DNA from: Cocleimonas sp. | Lineage (GTDB): Bacteria > Pseudomonadota > Gammaproteobacteria > Thiotrichales > Thiotrichaceae | NCBI GenBank assembly: GCA_021647365.1 | Contig: JAKIUW010000025.1 | Coordinates: 1-50,692, forward strand | Direction of reading: 5' to 3' | DNA: 50,692 nt | Shown: positions 9,034 through 17,222 of the stretch, in pieces | Layout of the letters: each line of letters begins with the position of its first letter | How positions within the stretch are numbered: the first letter of the stretch is position 1 | Translations under genes and position numbers: made by a program | Notes under the pieces: model-generated | What the model saw: the letters and a program-made list of their open reading frames with translations, nothing else | Told to the model about the DNA's origin: nothing | Databases searched by the model: none

Positions 9034-9109
9034 CGTCATCCTCAAGTGCTTTTATCGGGAATCTTCTCAAGCAATCACAGATTCCCGATAAAAACATTCG
9101 GGAATGACG
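9034..9109. repeat. CGTCATT-headed palindrome between ureB and ureA
   Basis: Two 31-base arms (9034-9064 and 9079-9109) are imperfect inverted copies. Their inner 15 bases (TTTTATCGGGAATCT and complement) match exactly, and the outer ends carry CGTCAT / ATGACG. The design, CGTCATTCCCG heads with GGGAATC stems, resembles REP-like repeats widespread in proteobacterial genomes. It lies in the transcript between two urease structural genes. Confidence 0.8.
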
Positions 9110-9119
9110 AGTATGCTGA

Positions 9120-9422
9120 CTAAACAATGGGATTATGTACAGTAACAAGCTTCGTCCCATCAGGAAACGTGGCTTCAACTTGTACGTCGTGAATCATTTC
9201 TGGAATACCTTCCATGACATCGTCGCGTGTTAGCAAGGTTTGACCAAAGCCCATAAGCTCGGCAACGGTTCTGCCATCGCGTGCGCCTTCCATAATTGCA
9301 GCACTGATGAAGGCGATGGATTCAGGGTAATTGAGTTTCACTCCGCGCTCTTTGCGCCGTTCTGCAAGTAATGCTGCGGTGAAAATAAGTAACTTGTCTT
9401 TTTCTCTGGGGGTTAATTCCAT
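9120..9422 (-). CDS. ureA: Urease gamma subunit
   Basis: This is the smallest structural subunit of urease, 100 residues long and full length. The N-terminus MELTPREKDKLLIF, the segment YPESIAFISAAIMEGARDG, and VQVEATFPDGTKLV are family signatures. It is transcribed with ureBC, but is isolated by a palindrome on each side (one before ureB and one after ureD). Confidence 0.96.
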   Translation of the reverse strand: MELTPREKDKLLIFTAALLAERRKERGVKLNYPESIAFISAAIMEGARDGRTVAELMGFGQTLLTRDDVMEGIPEMIHDVQVEATFPDGTKLVTVHNPIV

Positions 9423-9446
9423 TTTTATCTCACTAATCTAATTGTG

Positions 9447-9525
9447 AAAGCACACCCCCCCACTTTTACATGATGTTTTTATATAAGCTTACAAACATCA
9501 TGTAAAAGTGGGGGGGGTGTGCTTT
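9447..9525. repeat. C-run/G-run palindrome, copy 3
   Basis: Left arm AAAGCACACCCCCCCACTTT (9447-9466) continues into TTACATGATGTTT, and the right arm (9493-9525) is its near-perfect complement with an eight-G run. It sits inside the urease operon between ureD and ureA, 28 bases after the ureD stop codon on the transcribed strand. Confidence 0.92.
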
Positions 9526-9552
9526 GTGATTACTATTTTCATATCCAATAAA

Positions 9553-10407
9553 CTATGTCGCCCAAATACGCGGCAAACAAATAGAGCGCTTCATTACATT
9601 AGGGCGTAGCGCCGACCAAACTGTTTTAAGTGTAGTAGAAACTTGTTCGGCATGTTGCCCTAGACAACGAACAATCAATAGATCATCCATTAGCGTAAGG
9701 CCAAGCTGCTGTTGCTCCTGCTCTGTGAATTTTTCAACGCTTGCGCGTGCTTTCTCTAGCAAGTCCTGAGTTACATGCGTTGCGATAAAGGTACCGAAAC
9801 AAGGGTAGCCATTCATGCTGGCGGGGCTTTGTAATGCATCTACATCTTCAATCAATAAGCGATCTAATAATAGGGGCGCTCCATCGCGATAAATTTCTAA
9901 ATGTGTCATCACTTTGCCGCTTTCAAATAACTCTTTAGATGCAGGTCTACCGTAACAGTTAATTTCCCAGCCCATAAAACGCGCTGATTTTTCTAACTCT
10001 ACGCGTGTTGATAAATGCGTGTGTGTTTCATCGAAGAATATATTTTCTTGGGGAAACCATTCCAATGCACAACCATCGGCAACTTTTAACGTTTGAATTT
10101 GATAAGCAAGTTTTCCACCGTCTTTTAGATTTTTACTACGATAAAATTTGGTGGCTCCAGGTGTGGTGATTAATACCGATGCTTTATTTTTAAGGTCAGC
10201 ATTGATGTGTAATTCATCACCACCAACAACGCCGCCGGGTGGATGTAATATATACAAATGGCAAACATCATCCTCAGGGTAAAAAGGGCGTTGAACGGTG
10301 AGTGGGCCAGATTGTGAGCGTTTGGCTAAAACAATTTTATTCCCTGCTTTCTCAAAGCTCAGGTTTAGCTCCGCCTTCCAGCCCAGTTGTGTATTGGGGT
10401 GCGACAC
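9553..10407 (-). CDS. ureD: Urease accessory protein UreD (UreH)
   Basis: UreD binds apo-urease and serves as the scaffold and channel for nickel insertion with UreF and UreG. The 284-residue sequence shows the family motifs QRPFYPED, LHPPGGVVGGD, TPGATKFYRS and the EWFPQENIFF region. The start is a GTG at 10407 with a weak ribosome binding site, seven bases after the small membrane-protein gene, which suggests coupled translation. Confidence 0.93.
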   Translation of the reverse strand: MSHPNTQLGWKAELNLSFEKAGNKIVLAKRSQSGPLTVQRPFYPEDDVCHLYILHPPGGVVGGDELHINADLKNKASVLITTPGATKFYRSKNLKDGGKLAYQIQTLKVADGCALEWFPQENIFFDETHTHLSTRVELEKSARFMGWEINCYGRPASKELFESGKVMTHLEIYRDGAPLLLDRLLIEDVDALQSPASMNGYPCFGTFIATHVTQDLLEKARASVEKFTEQEQQQLGLTLMDDLLIVRCLGQHAEQVSTTLKTVWSALRPNVMKRSICLPRIWAT

Positions 10408-10414
10408 TGCTTTG

Positions 10415-10621
10415 TTATTTTTCTATTTTTGCATGCTGACGTTTAGCTTTCGGTAGCTTGCTCAATAAGTAAAAACCTGCGCCGATTATTACAAGGTAAA
10501 TACTAACCGCTGTAATAATATGGATGGCATTATGCAAGACTGTTGATTGTTCCATACCTGTATGCGCCGATACAGAAGTGACTAATATTATGCTAAGGGT
10601 ACTTAATAAAAACTTTATCAT
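10415..10621 (-). CDS. Small exported/membrane protein of unknown function between urtE and ureD
   Basis: This 68-residue protein starts with a signal-peptide-like segment ending SVSAHTG, followed by a short His-containing stretch (TVLHNAIHI), one transmembrane helix (about residues 36-54) and a basic tail (KLPKAKRQHAKIEK). I do not recognise a family. It is packed tightly between urtE (10 bases) and ureD (7 bases) in the urea operon, so a role in urea or nickel uptake or in assembly is possible. The mature N-terminus beginning with His recalls the start of HupE/UreJ nickel permeases, but this protein is far too short to be one. Confidence 0.7.
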   Translation of the reverse strand: MIKFLLSTLSIILVTSVSAHTGMEQSTVLHNAIHIITAVSIYLVIIGAGFYLLSKLPKAKRQHAKIEK

Positions 10622-10631
10622 TTGTTGTCCT

Positions 10632-11375
10632 TTAAACCGTTAAAAACTTTTGGACAAGCTCATCGCTAAGCTCGCTCATTTCTCCCGTGGCTACATTTTT
10701 GCCACGTTCCATAATACAAAAATAATCACCGACACGACGTGCGAATGGCAATTTTTGTTCAACCAATAAAACCGTAATCCCCATTTCTGAACTAAGTTTA
10801 GTAATAATATCGCCAATTTGCTGTACGATATTAGGTTGAATACCTTCGGTAGGCTCATCCAAAATAAGTATTTTAGGGTCGATAACCAAAGCGCGTCCAA
10901 TAGCTAATTGTTGCTGCTGACCACCTGATAAGTCACCACCGCGACGAGAAATCATTTCTTTTAAAACAGGGAATAACTCAAAAATAAACTCAGGGACTTT
11001 CTTGGCTTTATCTTTTCGTGCAAATAAACCCAACTCTAAGTTTTGTCCAACTGTTAGTTGTGGAAATATCTGTCGTCCCTGTGGCACATAGCCGATACCC
11101 ATTCCTGCGCGCATTTCCGCAATTTCATTATGAATATCTTGACCATTAAAATGAATGCTTCCGTCTCGGCTATCTTGCAAGCCCATGATACACTGTAAAA
11201 GCGTGGTTTTGCCCACGCCATTACGCCCCATGAGTACGGTACATTTCCCTTTAATTACCGATAAATCTAAATCCCAAAGTGTATGGCTTTCTCCATAAAA
11301 CTGATTCAGACTACTGATTTGTAATATGGCGTTTGTCTCTTGGCTTATTTCGTTATTTGACTCTTTATTCTCCAA
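10632..11375 (-). CDS. urtE: Urea ABC transporter ATP-binding protein UrtE
   Basis: This is one of the two ATPases of the high-affinity urea importer UrtABCDE (branched-chain amino acid type, LivF-like). Walker A is GRNGVGKT, the signature is LSGGQQQQLAIGRALV, and Walker B is ILILDEPTEG. The frame can be extended to a TTG at 11387, but the TTG at 11375 has GAGG at a suitable distance, so a 247-residue product is chosen. It overlaps the end of urtD by 11 bases. Confidence 0.93.
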   Translation of the reverse strand: MENKESNNEISQETNAILQISSLNQFYGESHTLWDLDLSVIKGKCTVLMGRNGVGKTTLLQCIMGLQDSRDGSIHFNGQDIHNEIAEMRAGMGIGYVPQGRQIFPQLTVGQNLELGLFARKDKAKKVPEFIFELFPVLKEMISRRGGDLSGGQQQQLAIGRALVIDPKILILDEPTEGIQPNIVQQIGDIITKLSSEMGITVLLVEQKLPFARRVGDYFCIMERGKNVATGEMSELSDELVQKFLTV

Positions 11376-12195
11376 GATACACCTCAATCACTTTTTGGTT
11401 ATTTTGTACTTCGTCCATCGTACCTTCGGCAAGAATACTACCTTGATGTAATACCGAAACTTTCTTGGCAATAGAGCGTACAAAGTCCATATCATGTTCT
11501 ACGACAACAACGGAATGCTCGCCAGCGAGTGATGTTAATAGCTCGCCTGTTTTATCCATTTCTTGATGTGTCATACCTGCGACAGGCTCATCAACCAATA
11601 ACAACCGTGGATTTTGCATCAGCAACATGCCAATTTCTAGCCATTGCTTCTGACCGTGTGATAATGCCCCTGCGCGTTGGGTAGAATTATCCGTAAGTCC
11701 AATCGTATCCATGACACTCATAATACGATCGTGTTGTTCGCTAGAAAGCTTTGCCCTATAGGTAGCCCAAACACCTTTGTTTCCTGCCATTGCCATTTCT
11801 AGATTTTCAAAGATATTGTGGTGTTCAAACACGGTGGGCTTTTGGAATTTTCTACCAACACCTGCTTGCGCAATTTCTGGCTCGGTCATTTTTAATAGAT
11901 TAATGTTTTGCCCAAACCAAACCGAACCTTTGTCGGGTTTGGTTTTACCTGTGATGATATCCATCATGGTGGTTTTACCCGCGCCGTTTGGACCAATCAT
12001 GCAACGAAGTTCACCAACTTCAATATAAAAATTGAGTTCATTGATGGCTTTAAAACCATCGAATGAAACGGTGACATCTTCCACATAAAGAATCTGTCCG
12101 TGACTAGTATCAACTTCTGAATAATCTTGTTTGTTGACAATGTCAAAAACTTGGTCACGACGCATTGTTTCTCTAAATTTATTTAATGCGCTCAT
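11365..12195 (-). CDS. urtD: Urea ABC transporter ATP-binding protein UrtD
   Basis: This is the second ATPase of the urea importer (LivG-like), 276 residues long. Walker A is GPNGAGKT, and the signature LSHGQKQWLEIGMLL is the form typical of UrtD rather than LivG. Walker B is LLLVDEPVAGM, and the switch histidine is in VVVEHDMDFV. Its start overlaps the urtC stop by four bases and its end overlaps urtE. Confidence 0.94.
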   Translation of the reverse strand: MSALNKFRETMRRDQVFDIVNKQDYSEVDTSHGQILYVEDVTVSFDGFKAINELNFYIEVGELRCMIGPNGAGKTTMMDIITGKTKPDKGSVWFGQNINLLKMTEPEIAQAGVGRKFQKPTVFEHHNIFENLEMAMAGNKGVWATYRAKLSSEQHDRIMSVMDTIGLTDNSTQRAGALSHGQKQWLEIGMLLMQNPRLLLVDEPVAGMTHQEMDKTGELLTSLAGEHSVVVVEHDMDFVRSIAKKVSVLHQGSILAEGTMDEVQNNQKVIEVYLGE

Positions 12196-13268
12196 GCTTG
12201 TTTCCTCTTTAGCAAACCAACTATTCCGTTAGGAAGATAAAGCGTTACAAATACAAATAAAGCACCCAGTGCAAACAGCCAAGTTTCAGGAGCAACACCC
12301 GTAAGGTAAGTTTTAGAATAGTTGACAATAAAGGCACCAAGCACAGCGCCATAAAGTGTTGTTCTACCGCCTATTGCGACCCAGATTACTAATTCAATGG
12401 AGCGAATGGGGGAGAACTCACCCGGGTTAATAATACCCACCTGAGGCACATATAACGCGCCCGCAACACCTGCAATCACGGCTGAAAAAGTAAAGATAGC
12501 TAGTTTAATATGATCAACACGGTAGCCGATAAAACGCACACGATCCTCTGAATCTCGTATTGCTACAGCGACTCGTCCAAGGCGTGAAGTGACAATAGAG
12601 CGACAGGATAAATAACCCAACGCTAATGCAATCGCAGAAGCTACGAACAATGCAATTCGAGTATTATCAGACTGTAAGCTAAAACCTAAAATATCTTTAA
12701 AGTCAGTTAAACCGTTATTGCCACCAAAGCCCATTTCATTACGGAAGAAAGCGAGTAATAAAGCATAGGTTAGTGCTTGAGTGATGATAGAAAGATACAC
12801 ACCTGTTACACGAGAACGAAAAGCTAAAGCGCCAAACACAAAAGCAAGTAAACCCGGAACCAATGCCACCATGACCATGGCAAACCAGAAATTATCAAAG
12901 CCATGCCAGAACCACGGTATTTCTTTCCAATTTAAGAACACCATGAAATCTGGAAGATCGGGATTGCCGTAAACACCGCGATCTCCAATTTGGAGCATTA
13001 AATACATACCCATCGCATAGCCACCCAGCGCAAAGAATGCACCGTGTCCAAGACTAAGGATGCCCATATAGCCCCAGACTAAATCAACCGAGAGTGCTAG
13101 CAATGCAAAAGCTAGATATTTGCCGAGTAACGTGACTGTAAATGTCGAAACATGAAATGGGCTACTTTCAGGAAGTATAAGATTGAAAATAGGAATGAGT
13201 ATTGCAGCCAGTGTAAGTAGGGTTAAAAATACCTGCCCACCACGGTCGCCTTTTAATAATTTAAACAT
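12192..13268 (-). CDS. urtC: Urea ABC transporter permease UrtC
   Basis: This is a LivM-type inner-membrane permease of the urea importer, about 358 residues, with eight or more hydrophobic helices and the family stretches LSLGHGAFFALGGYAMGMY and GVAGALYVPQVGIINP. GGGAGG lies eight bases before the ATG at 13268, whereas the upstream in-frame TTG at 13274 is too close to that site, so 13268 is used. It follows urtB closely and overlaps urtD. Confidence 0.94.
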   Translation of the reverse strand: MFKLLKGDRGGQVFLTLLTLAAILIPIFNLILPESSPFHVSTFTVTLLGKYLAFALLALSVDLVWGYMGILSLGHGAFFALGGYAMGMYLMLQIGDRGVYGNPDLPDFMVFLNWKEIPWFWHGFDNFWFAMVMVALVPGLLAFVFGALAFRSRVTGVYLSIITQALTYALLLAFFRNEMGFGGNNGLTDFKDILGFSLQSDNTRIALFVASAIALALGYLSCRSIVTSRLGRVAVAIRDSEDRVRFIGYRVDHIKLAIFTFSAVIAGVAGALYVPQVGIINPGEFSPIRSIELVIWVAIGGRTTLYGAVLGAFIVNYSKTYLTGVAPETWLFALGALFVFVTLYLPNGIVGLLKRKQA

Positions 13269-13283
13269 AATCAAAGCCTCCCG

Positions 13284-14924
13284 TTATGATTCTGCAGCTC
13301 GACCTTTTTGCGGGAATAATCCGCGAGGTCGTTTCTGTATAAAGAGAATAATAAAGACAAGCACCAGTATTTTTGCCAACACTGCGCCTGCCCACGGCTC
13401 CATGAATTTATTAGCAATTCCAAGGGTGAATCCACTGATGAGTGTTCCCCATAAATTGCCCACTCCACCAAATACGACCACCATAAAGGAGTCAATAATA
13501 TAAGCCTGCCCAAGGTTAGGACCAACATTGGTTAATTGTGAAAGGGCAACACCAGCGACACCTGCAATACCCGAACCTAAGCCAAAAGTGAGTGCATCAA
13601 CGCGGCTAGCACGAATACCCATGGCACGTGCCATTGAACGATTTTGTGAAACAGCCTGCACGCTTAAACCCAAAGAGGTTTTTTTGATTATCAAATAAAG
13701 TATTGTAAAAACAGCCAAACAAAAGAAGATGATGTATAGACGATTATAGGTGAGCGATAGTGCCGGATTAATCTCTAATGATCCTGCCATCCAAACTGGA
13801 GTTTCAACGGCTCGATTCAAAGGTGAAAATACTGATCTAACCGCTTGTTGCAAAATTAAACTAATACCAAAAGTGGCTAACAAGGTTTCCAGCGGTCGCC
13901 CGTATAAATGCCGTATTACCAAGCGCTCAATTAATATACCTACCGAGCCAGAGACAATGAAGGCAGCAGGCACCGCCAAAACCAAAGCTAAACCGATATG
14001 GTTTGGCATAATTTGCTGAATCACATACGTGGTGTAAGCGCCGAGCATAATCAACTCGCCGTGTGCCATATTGATAACGCCCATTACGCCAAAGGTAATT
14101 GCAAGCCCGATTGCCGCAAGCACTAAGACCGAACCAAGGCTTAAACCAAAGAAGGCAGTATTGACCTTATCGTAAAAGCCTAATTTATTATTGATGTTTT
14201 TTAGTGCAACTTGCGAAGCCGAGGCAATATCTGCATCCGCATTGTCTTTGAGTATTTCTAGCTTGTTTCTAGTTTCAGGATTTAGACTATTGAATAAAGT
14301 TTTGATCGCCGCGAGTTGTGTTTCTTTATCGCCAGAATCTAAATCATTAATATTAATCAGTGTTTCGATTTCACTGCGTACCGCGCTGTCTTTCTCCATT
14401 TTCAGATGTGCTTGTAGAGCTGTAATACCTGCTTTGTTAGTTTTACCGAACATTTGTTTAACGGCCGCTAAACGCTTTTTTGCATCGGGACTGGAAAGAC
14501 TGAGTGTTGCAATGGATGCGCGTAATATGCCACGCAGTTTATTATTAACTTTGACTTTTTTAAGTTTTGACTTGCTAAGCGAGCCTAAATATTTTTGCTC
14601 AAGTACGCTGGTTAAAGCAAACCCATCATCGACTTTCTTGCCGATTACTACGGTTTTATCTTCTTTGGTATAAAACAGCCGTGCTTTGAGCATGGCTTCT
14701 AAAATGGATTGAACACGTTCATCTTTTGTCGCTACAAGCTGTTCTATTGCCTTGCCTTTTTTGTTATAGCTTTTAGATTGCAATAATTCGAGTGCTTGAA
14801 TGAAAGGTTCTGAATTCTTGTGTTGTAAATTAGTGCTTTCTGCGAAGCTACTGCTTGTAAAAAGTAAGCTGAGAGAAAAAATTAAAACTAGGGTGATTTT
14901 ATTTTTCAGTGAGAAAAATGACAT
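13284..14924 (-). CDS. urtB: Urea ABC transporter permease UrtB
   Basis: This 546-residue protein has a cleavable N-terminal signal, an extracytoplasmic helical-repeat region of about 230 residues, and then a LivH-type permease domain beginning near FFGLSLGSVLVLAAIGLAIT with the signature INMAHGELIMLGAY. The long N-terminal extension is characteristic of UrtB and separates it from ordinary LivH. It ends ten bases or so before urtC. It lies 163 bases downstream of urtA, behind a stem-loop and a repeat, so it may be expressed at a lower level than the binding protein. Confidence 0.94.
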   Translation of the reverse strand: MSFFSLKNKITLVLIFSLSLLFTSSSFAESTNLQHKNSEPFIQALELLQSKSYNKKGKAIEQLVATKDERVQSILEAMLKARLFYTKEDKTVVIGKKVDDGFALTSVLEQKYLGSLSKSKLKKVKVNNKLRGILRASIATLSLSSPDAKKRLAAVKQMFGKTNKAGITALQAHLKMEKDSAVRSEIETLININDLDSGDKETQLAAIKTLFNSLNPETRNKLEILKDNADADIASASQVALKNINNKLGFYDKVNTAFFGLSLGSVLVLAAIGLAITFGVMGVINMAHGELIMLGAYTTYVIQQIMPNHIGLALVLAVPAAFIVSGSVGILIERLVIRHLYGRPLETLLATFGISLILQQAVRSVFSPLNRAVETPVWMAGSLEINPALSLTYNRLYIIFFCLAVFTILYLIIKKTSLGLSVQAVSQNRSMARAMGIRASRVDALTFGLGSGIAGVAGVALSQLTNVGPNLGQAYIIDSFMVVVFGGVGNLWGTLISGFTLGIANKFMEPWAGAVLAKILVLVFIILFIQKRPRGLFPQKGRAAES

Positions 14925-14956
14925 AAGTATCTACAGGTTGGGGTTGTTAGGCTTAA

Positions 14957-14983
14957 AACGGAGGGTGTATTTCACCCTCCGTT
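14957..14983 (-). terminator. Stem-loop between urtA and urtB (attenuator or partial terminator)
   Basis: On the transcribed strand, AACGGAGGGTG, a five-base loop and CACCCTCCGTT form a perfect 11-bp GC-rich stem, followed only by a short T-run (TTTT including the stem end). Located between a periplasmic binding-protein gene and its permease gene, it may partly terminate transcription or protect the urtA mRNA 3' end. Confidence 0.65.
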
Positions 14984-15014
14984 AAACCAATATACATTCG
15001 TATTAAGAATATAT

Positions 15015-15080
15015 AAAGCACACCCCCCCACTTTTACATGATCTATTTATAATCAGACTTGTATGAGTGGGTTGGTGAAC
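15015..15080. repeat. C-run/G-run palindrome, copy 4 (one arm decayed)
   Basis: The intact arm is AAAGCACACCCCCCCACTTT followed by TACATGATC. The opposite arm (about 15060-15080, GTATGAGTGGGTTGGTGAAC) is still recognisable as a degraded complement. It lies within 10-75 bases downstream of the urtA stop codon, on the urtA transcript. Confidence 0.75.
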
Positions 15081-15087
15081 GGTAAGT

Positions 15088-16389
15088 TTACTTAGCTGTT
15101 GCTAAACATTTCTTTTCTTTTGTGTTGTAGTTTCCACACTTTATAGGTGCAGTCCAATCTGAGATTAGATCTTTACTACCTTCAAGATGATCAGACCATG
15201 CATCACCCGCTACTTCGCCGTCTGTTTGCCAGACCACATCAAACTGACCGTCCTCTTGGATTTCACCGATAAGAACTGGCTTCGTTAAGTGATGGTTCTT
15301 CAACATTTTAGCAGTACCACCTGTCATGTTTGGTACTTCAATACCAATCATTGCGTCAATAACTTTATCAGTATCAGTCGTGCCAGCTTTCTCAACTGCT
15401 TTTACCCACATTTTAAAGCCAATTACATGTGCTTCCATAGGATCGTTAGTTACACGCTTCTTGTCTTTAATGAATGCCTGCCAAGTTTTGATGAACTCTT
15501 CATTCTCTTTGCTCTCAACACTCATGAAGTAGTTCCATGCGGCAAGATGCCCCACTAGAGGCTTAGTATCAAGACCAGAAAGCTCTTCTTCACCAACCGA
15601 GAATGCAACAACAGGAATATCTTCAGACGAAATACCTTGGTTGCCTAACTCTTTGTAAAAAGGTACATTTGCATCACCATTGATCGTTGAAACAACTGCT
15701 GTTTTCTTGCCTGTAGCACCAAACTTTTTGATGTCAGAAACAATTGACTGCCAATCAGAATGTCCGAATGGTGTGTAGTTAATCATGATGTCTGCTTCCG
15801 CAACACCTTTAGAGATTAAGTATGCCTTTAAGATTTTATTCGTTGTACGTGGGTAAACATAATCTGTACCTGCAAGTACCCAGCGCTTAACTTTGATTTC
15901 ATCCATCAAGTAATTAACCGCAGGAATCGCTTGTTGGTTTGGCGCCGCACCTGTGTAGAAGATATTCTTTGATGACTCTTCACCTTCGTATTGAACAGGG
16001 TAGAACATTAAGCCGTTTAGCTCTTCGATAACTGGAAGAACAGATTTACGAGAAACCGATGTCCAACAACCGAAAATAGCATCTACTTTTTCTTTAGAGA
16101 TAAGCTCGCGTGTTTTCTCTGCAAACAAAGGCCAATCTGATGCTGGGTCAACAACGACTGCTTCAAGTTGCTTGCCTAGTAATCCACCTTTTTTATTTTG
16201 CTGCTCAATAAGCATTAGCATGGTGTCTTTCAGTGTAGTTTCACTGATCGCCATGGTGCCAGAAAGTGAATGCAAAACACCAACTTTAATCGTTTCTTTA
16301 GAGTGAGATGCGGCAAATGCCTGTGTTGATAAAAATGATGCGCTAAGTATTAACGTAGTCGCCAACATTTTCTTGAAATTAATTTTCAT
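15088..16389 (-). CDS. urtA: Urea ABC transporter substrate-binding protein UrtA
   Basis: This is the periplasmic urea receptor of the Urt importer, 433 residues. A signal peptide of about 26 residues ends at QAFA-ASHS. The mature domain begins TIKVGVLHSLSGTMAISE and contains GCWTSVSRKSVLPV and FYPVQYEGEESSKNI, the hallmarks of UrtA versus amide-binding FmdD and LivJ. It is the first gene of the operon. A sigma-54-like promoter lies about 45-60 bases upstream of the start, so induction by nitrogen limitation is likely. Confidence 0.96.
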   Translation of the reverse strand: MKINFKKMLATTLILSASFLSTQAFAASHSKETIKVGVLHSLSGTMAISETTLKDTMLMLIEQQNKKGGLLGKQLEAVVVDPASDWPLFAEKTRELISKEKVDAIFGCWTSVSRKSVLPVIEELNGLMFYPVQYEGEESSKNIFYTGAAPNQQAIPAVNYLMDEIKVKRWVLAGTDYVYPRTTNKILKAYLISKGVAEADIMINYTPFGHSDWQSIVSDIKKFGATGKKTAVVSTINGDANVPFYKELGNQGISSEDIPVVAFSVGEEELSGLDTKPLVGHLAAWNYFMSVESKENEEFIKTWQAFIKDKKRVTNDPMEAHVIGFKMWVKAVEKAGTTDTDKVIDAMIGIEVPNMTGGTAKMLKNHHLTKPVLIGEIQEDGQFDVVWQTDGEVAGDAWSDHLEGSKDLISDWTAPIKCGNYNTKEKKCLATAK

Positions 16390-16433
16390 AAAATATCCTC
16401 CATGGATTTATTGGGTTTGTGCGGAAGATATCT

Positions 16434-16450
16434 TGCAGGAACTGTGCCAA
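16434..16450 (-). promoter_or_regulatory. Sigma-54 (RpoN) promoter of urtA
   Basis: Read on the minus strand, TTGGCACAGTTCCTGCA matches the -24/-12 consensus (TTGGCAC, four variable bases, then TTGCA) except for C in place of T before TGC. The GG and GC invariant pairs have the correct spacing. Upstream (about 16492-16530) are GTGCC, GGTGC and TTGGTGT half-sites that could bind NtrC, but no perfect dyad is present. Confidence 0.7.
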
Positions 16451-16553
16451 AACAATTAAAGCGCTTTAAAATAGCGATTTAGTGTTCATTAAGTGCCAAA
16501 ACGAACTTTAATGGTGCGATTATTTGGTGTTCCGCCCTGTTTTTGAGCGATAG

Positions 16554-17222
16554 CTATGAGAGAACTTTTTTAAGCCACGCTGAAATATCTCTAATTTCTT
16601 CTGCGCATAATGAATGCTCCATTTCATAGCTATGTGCTTCCACATCAAAACCTTTCGACTCAAGTTTGGGGGCATAATCCTGCCAACTTGCTACGGGGAT
16701 TACAGGGTCGCGTGTGCCGTGAGCGGCAAATATGGGTAAGCCTGCTTGCTGCGAATTTGTTTGCGCTAGTAGATTTTCATCAAATGGAATATAAGTTGAT
16801 AGCGCCATAATACCGGCCAATTTTTTTGGATAACGGATGCCAGCATGAAGTGCAATTACCCCACCTTGTGAGAAACCTGCGAGTAGAATTTTATCAGAGG
16901 GTACGCCATTCTCTATTTCTTGATCGATAAAATCGTTAATCCAAGTAACGCTGTTTAAAACATCGTCTTCGGTGGTTGTGTTATTTCTATCCAGAGAAAG
17001 CATGTCGTACCATGCGCGCATTTCGTAGCCGTTATTTAGTGTAATGGGGCGAACGGGTGCGTGCGGAAAGAGGAACTTTATTGTTAGTGATTCGGGTAAT
17101 CTCAATTCTGGCACTAGAGGCACAAAATCGTTTCCATCTGCGCCTAAGCCGTGCAGCCAAATGATTGTATAATCTGTTTTTTCCGCTGTTCTTACTGTTT
17201 CAAAAGGGAGTAATTTAGACAT
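16554..17222 (-). CDS. Phospholipase/carboxylesterase family alpha/beta hydrolase
   Basis: This is a 222-residue serine esterase of the bacterial carboxylesterase (EstB, acyl-protein-thioesterase-like) family, probably cytosolic. The oxyanion region is WLHGLGADG, the nucleophile elbow is GFSQGG, the acidic residue is in HGTRDPVIP, and the catalytic His is in YEMEHSLC. Its start overlaps the end of ntrC by eight bases, so it is likely the third gene of the ntrB-ntrC transcript. A link to nitrogen control is not evident. The natural substrate is unknown. Confidence 0.88.
   Translation of the reverse strand: MSKLLPFETVRTAEKTDYTIIWLHGLGADGNDFVPLVPELRLPESLTIKFLFPHAPVRPITLNNGYEMRAWYDMLSLDRNNTTTEDDVLNSVTWINDFIDQEIENGVPSDKILLAGFSQGGVIALHAGIRYPKKLAGIMALSTYIPFDENLLAQTNSQQAGLPIFAAHGTRDPVIPVASWQDYAPKLESKGFDVEAHSYEMEHSLCAEEIRDISAWLKKVLS

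Noticed and set aside
13271..13528. Separate small minus-strand gene between urtB and urtC
   Set aside because: It overlaps the conserved C-terminal coding region of urtB in another phase and has no distinct features.
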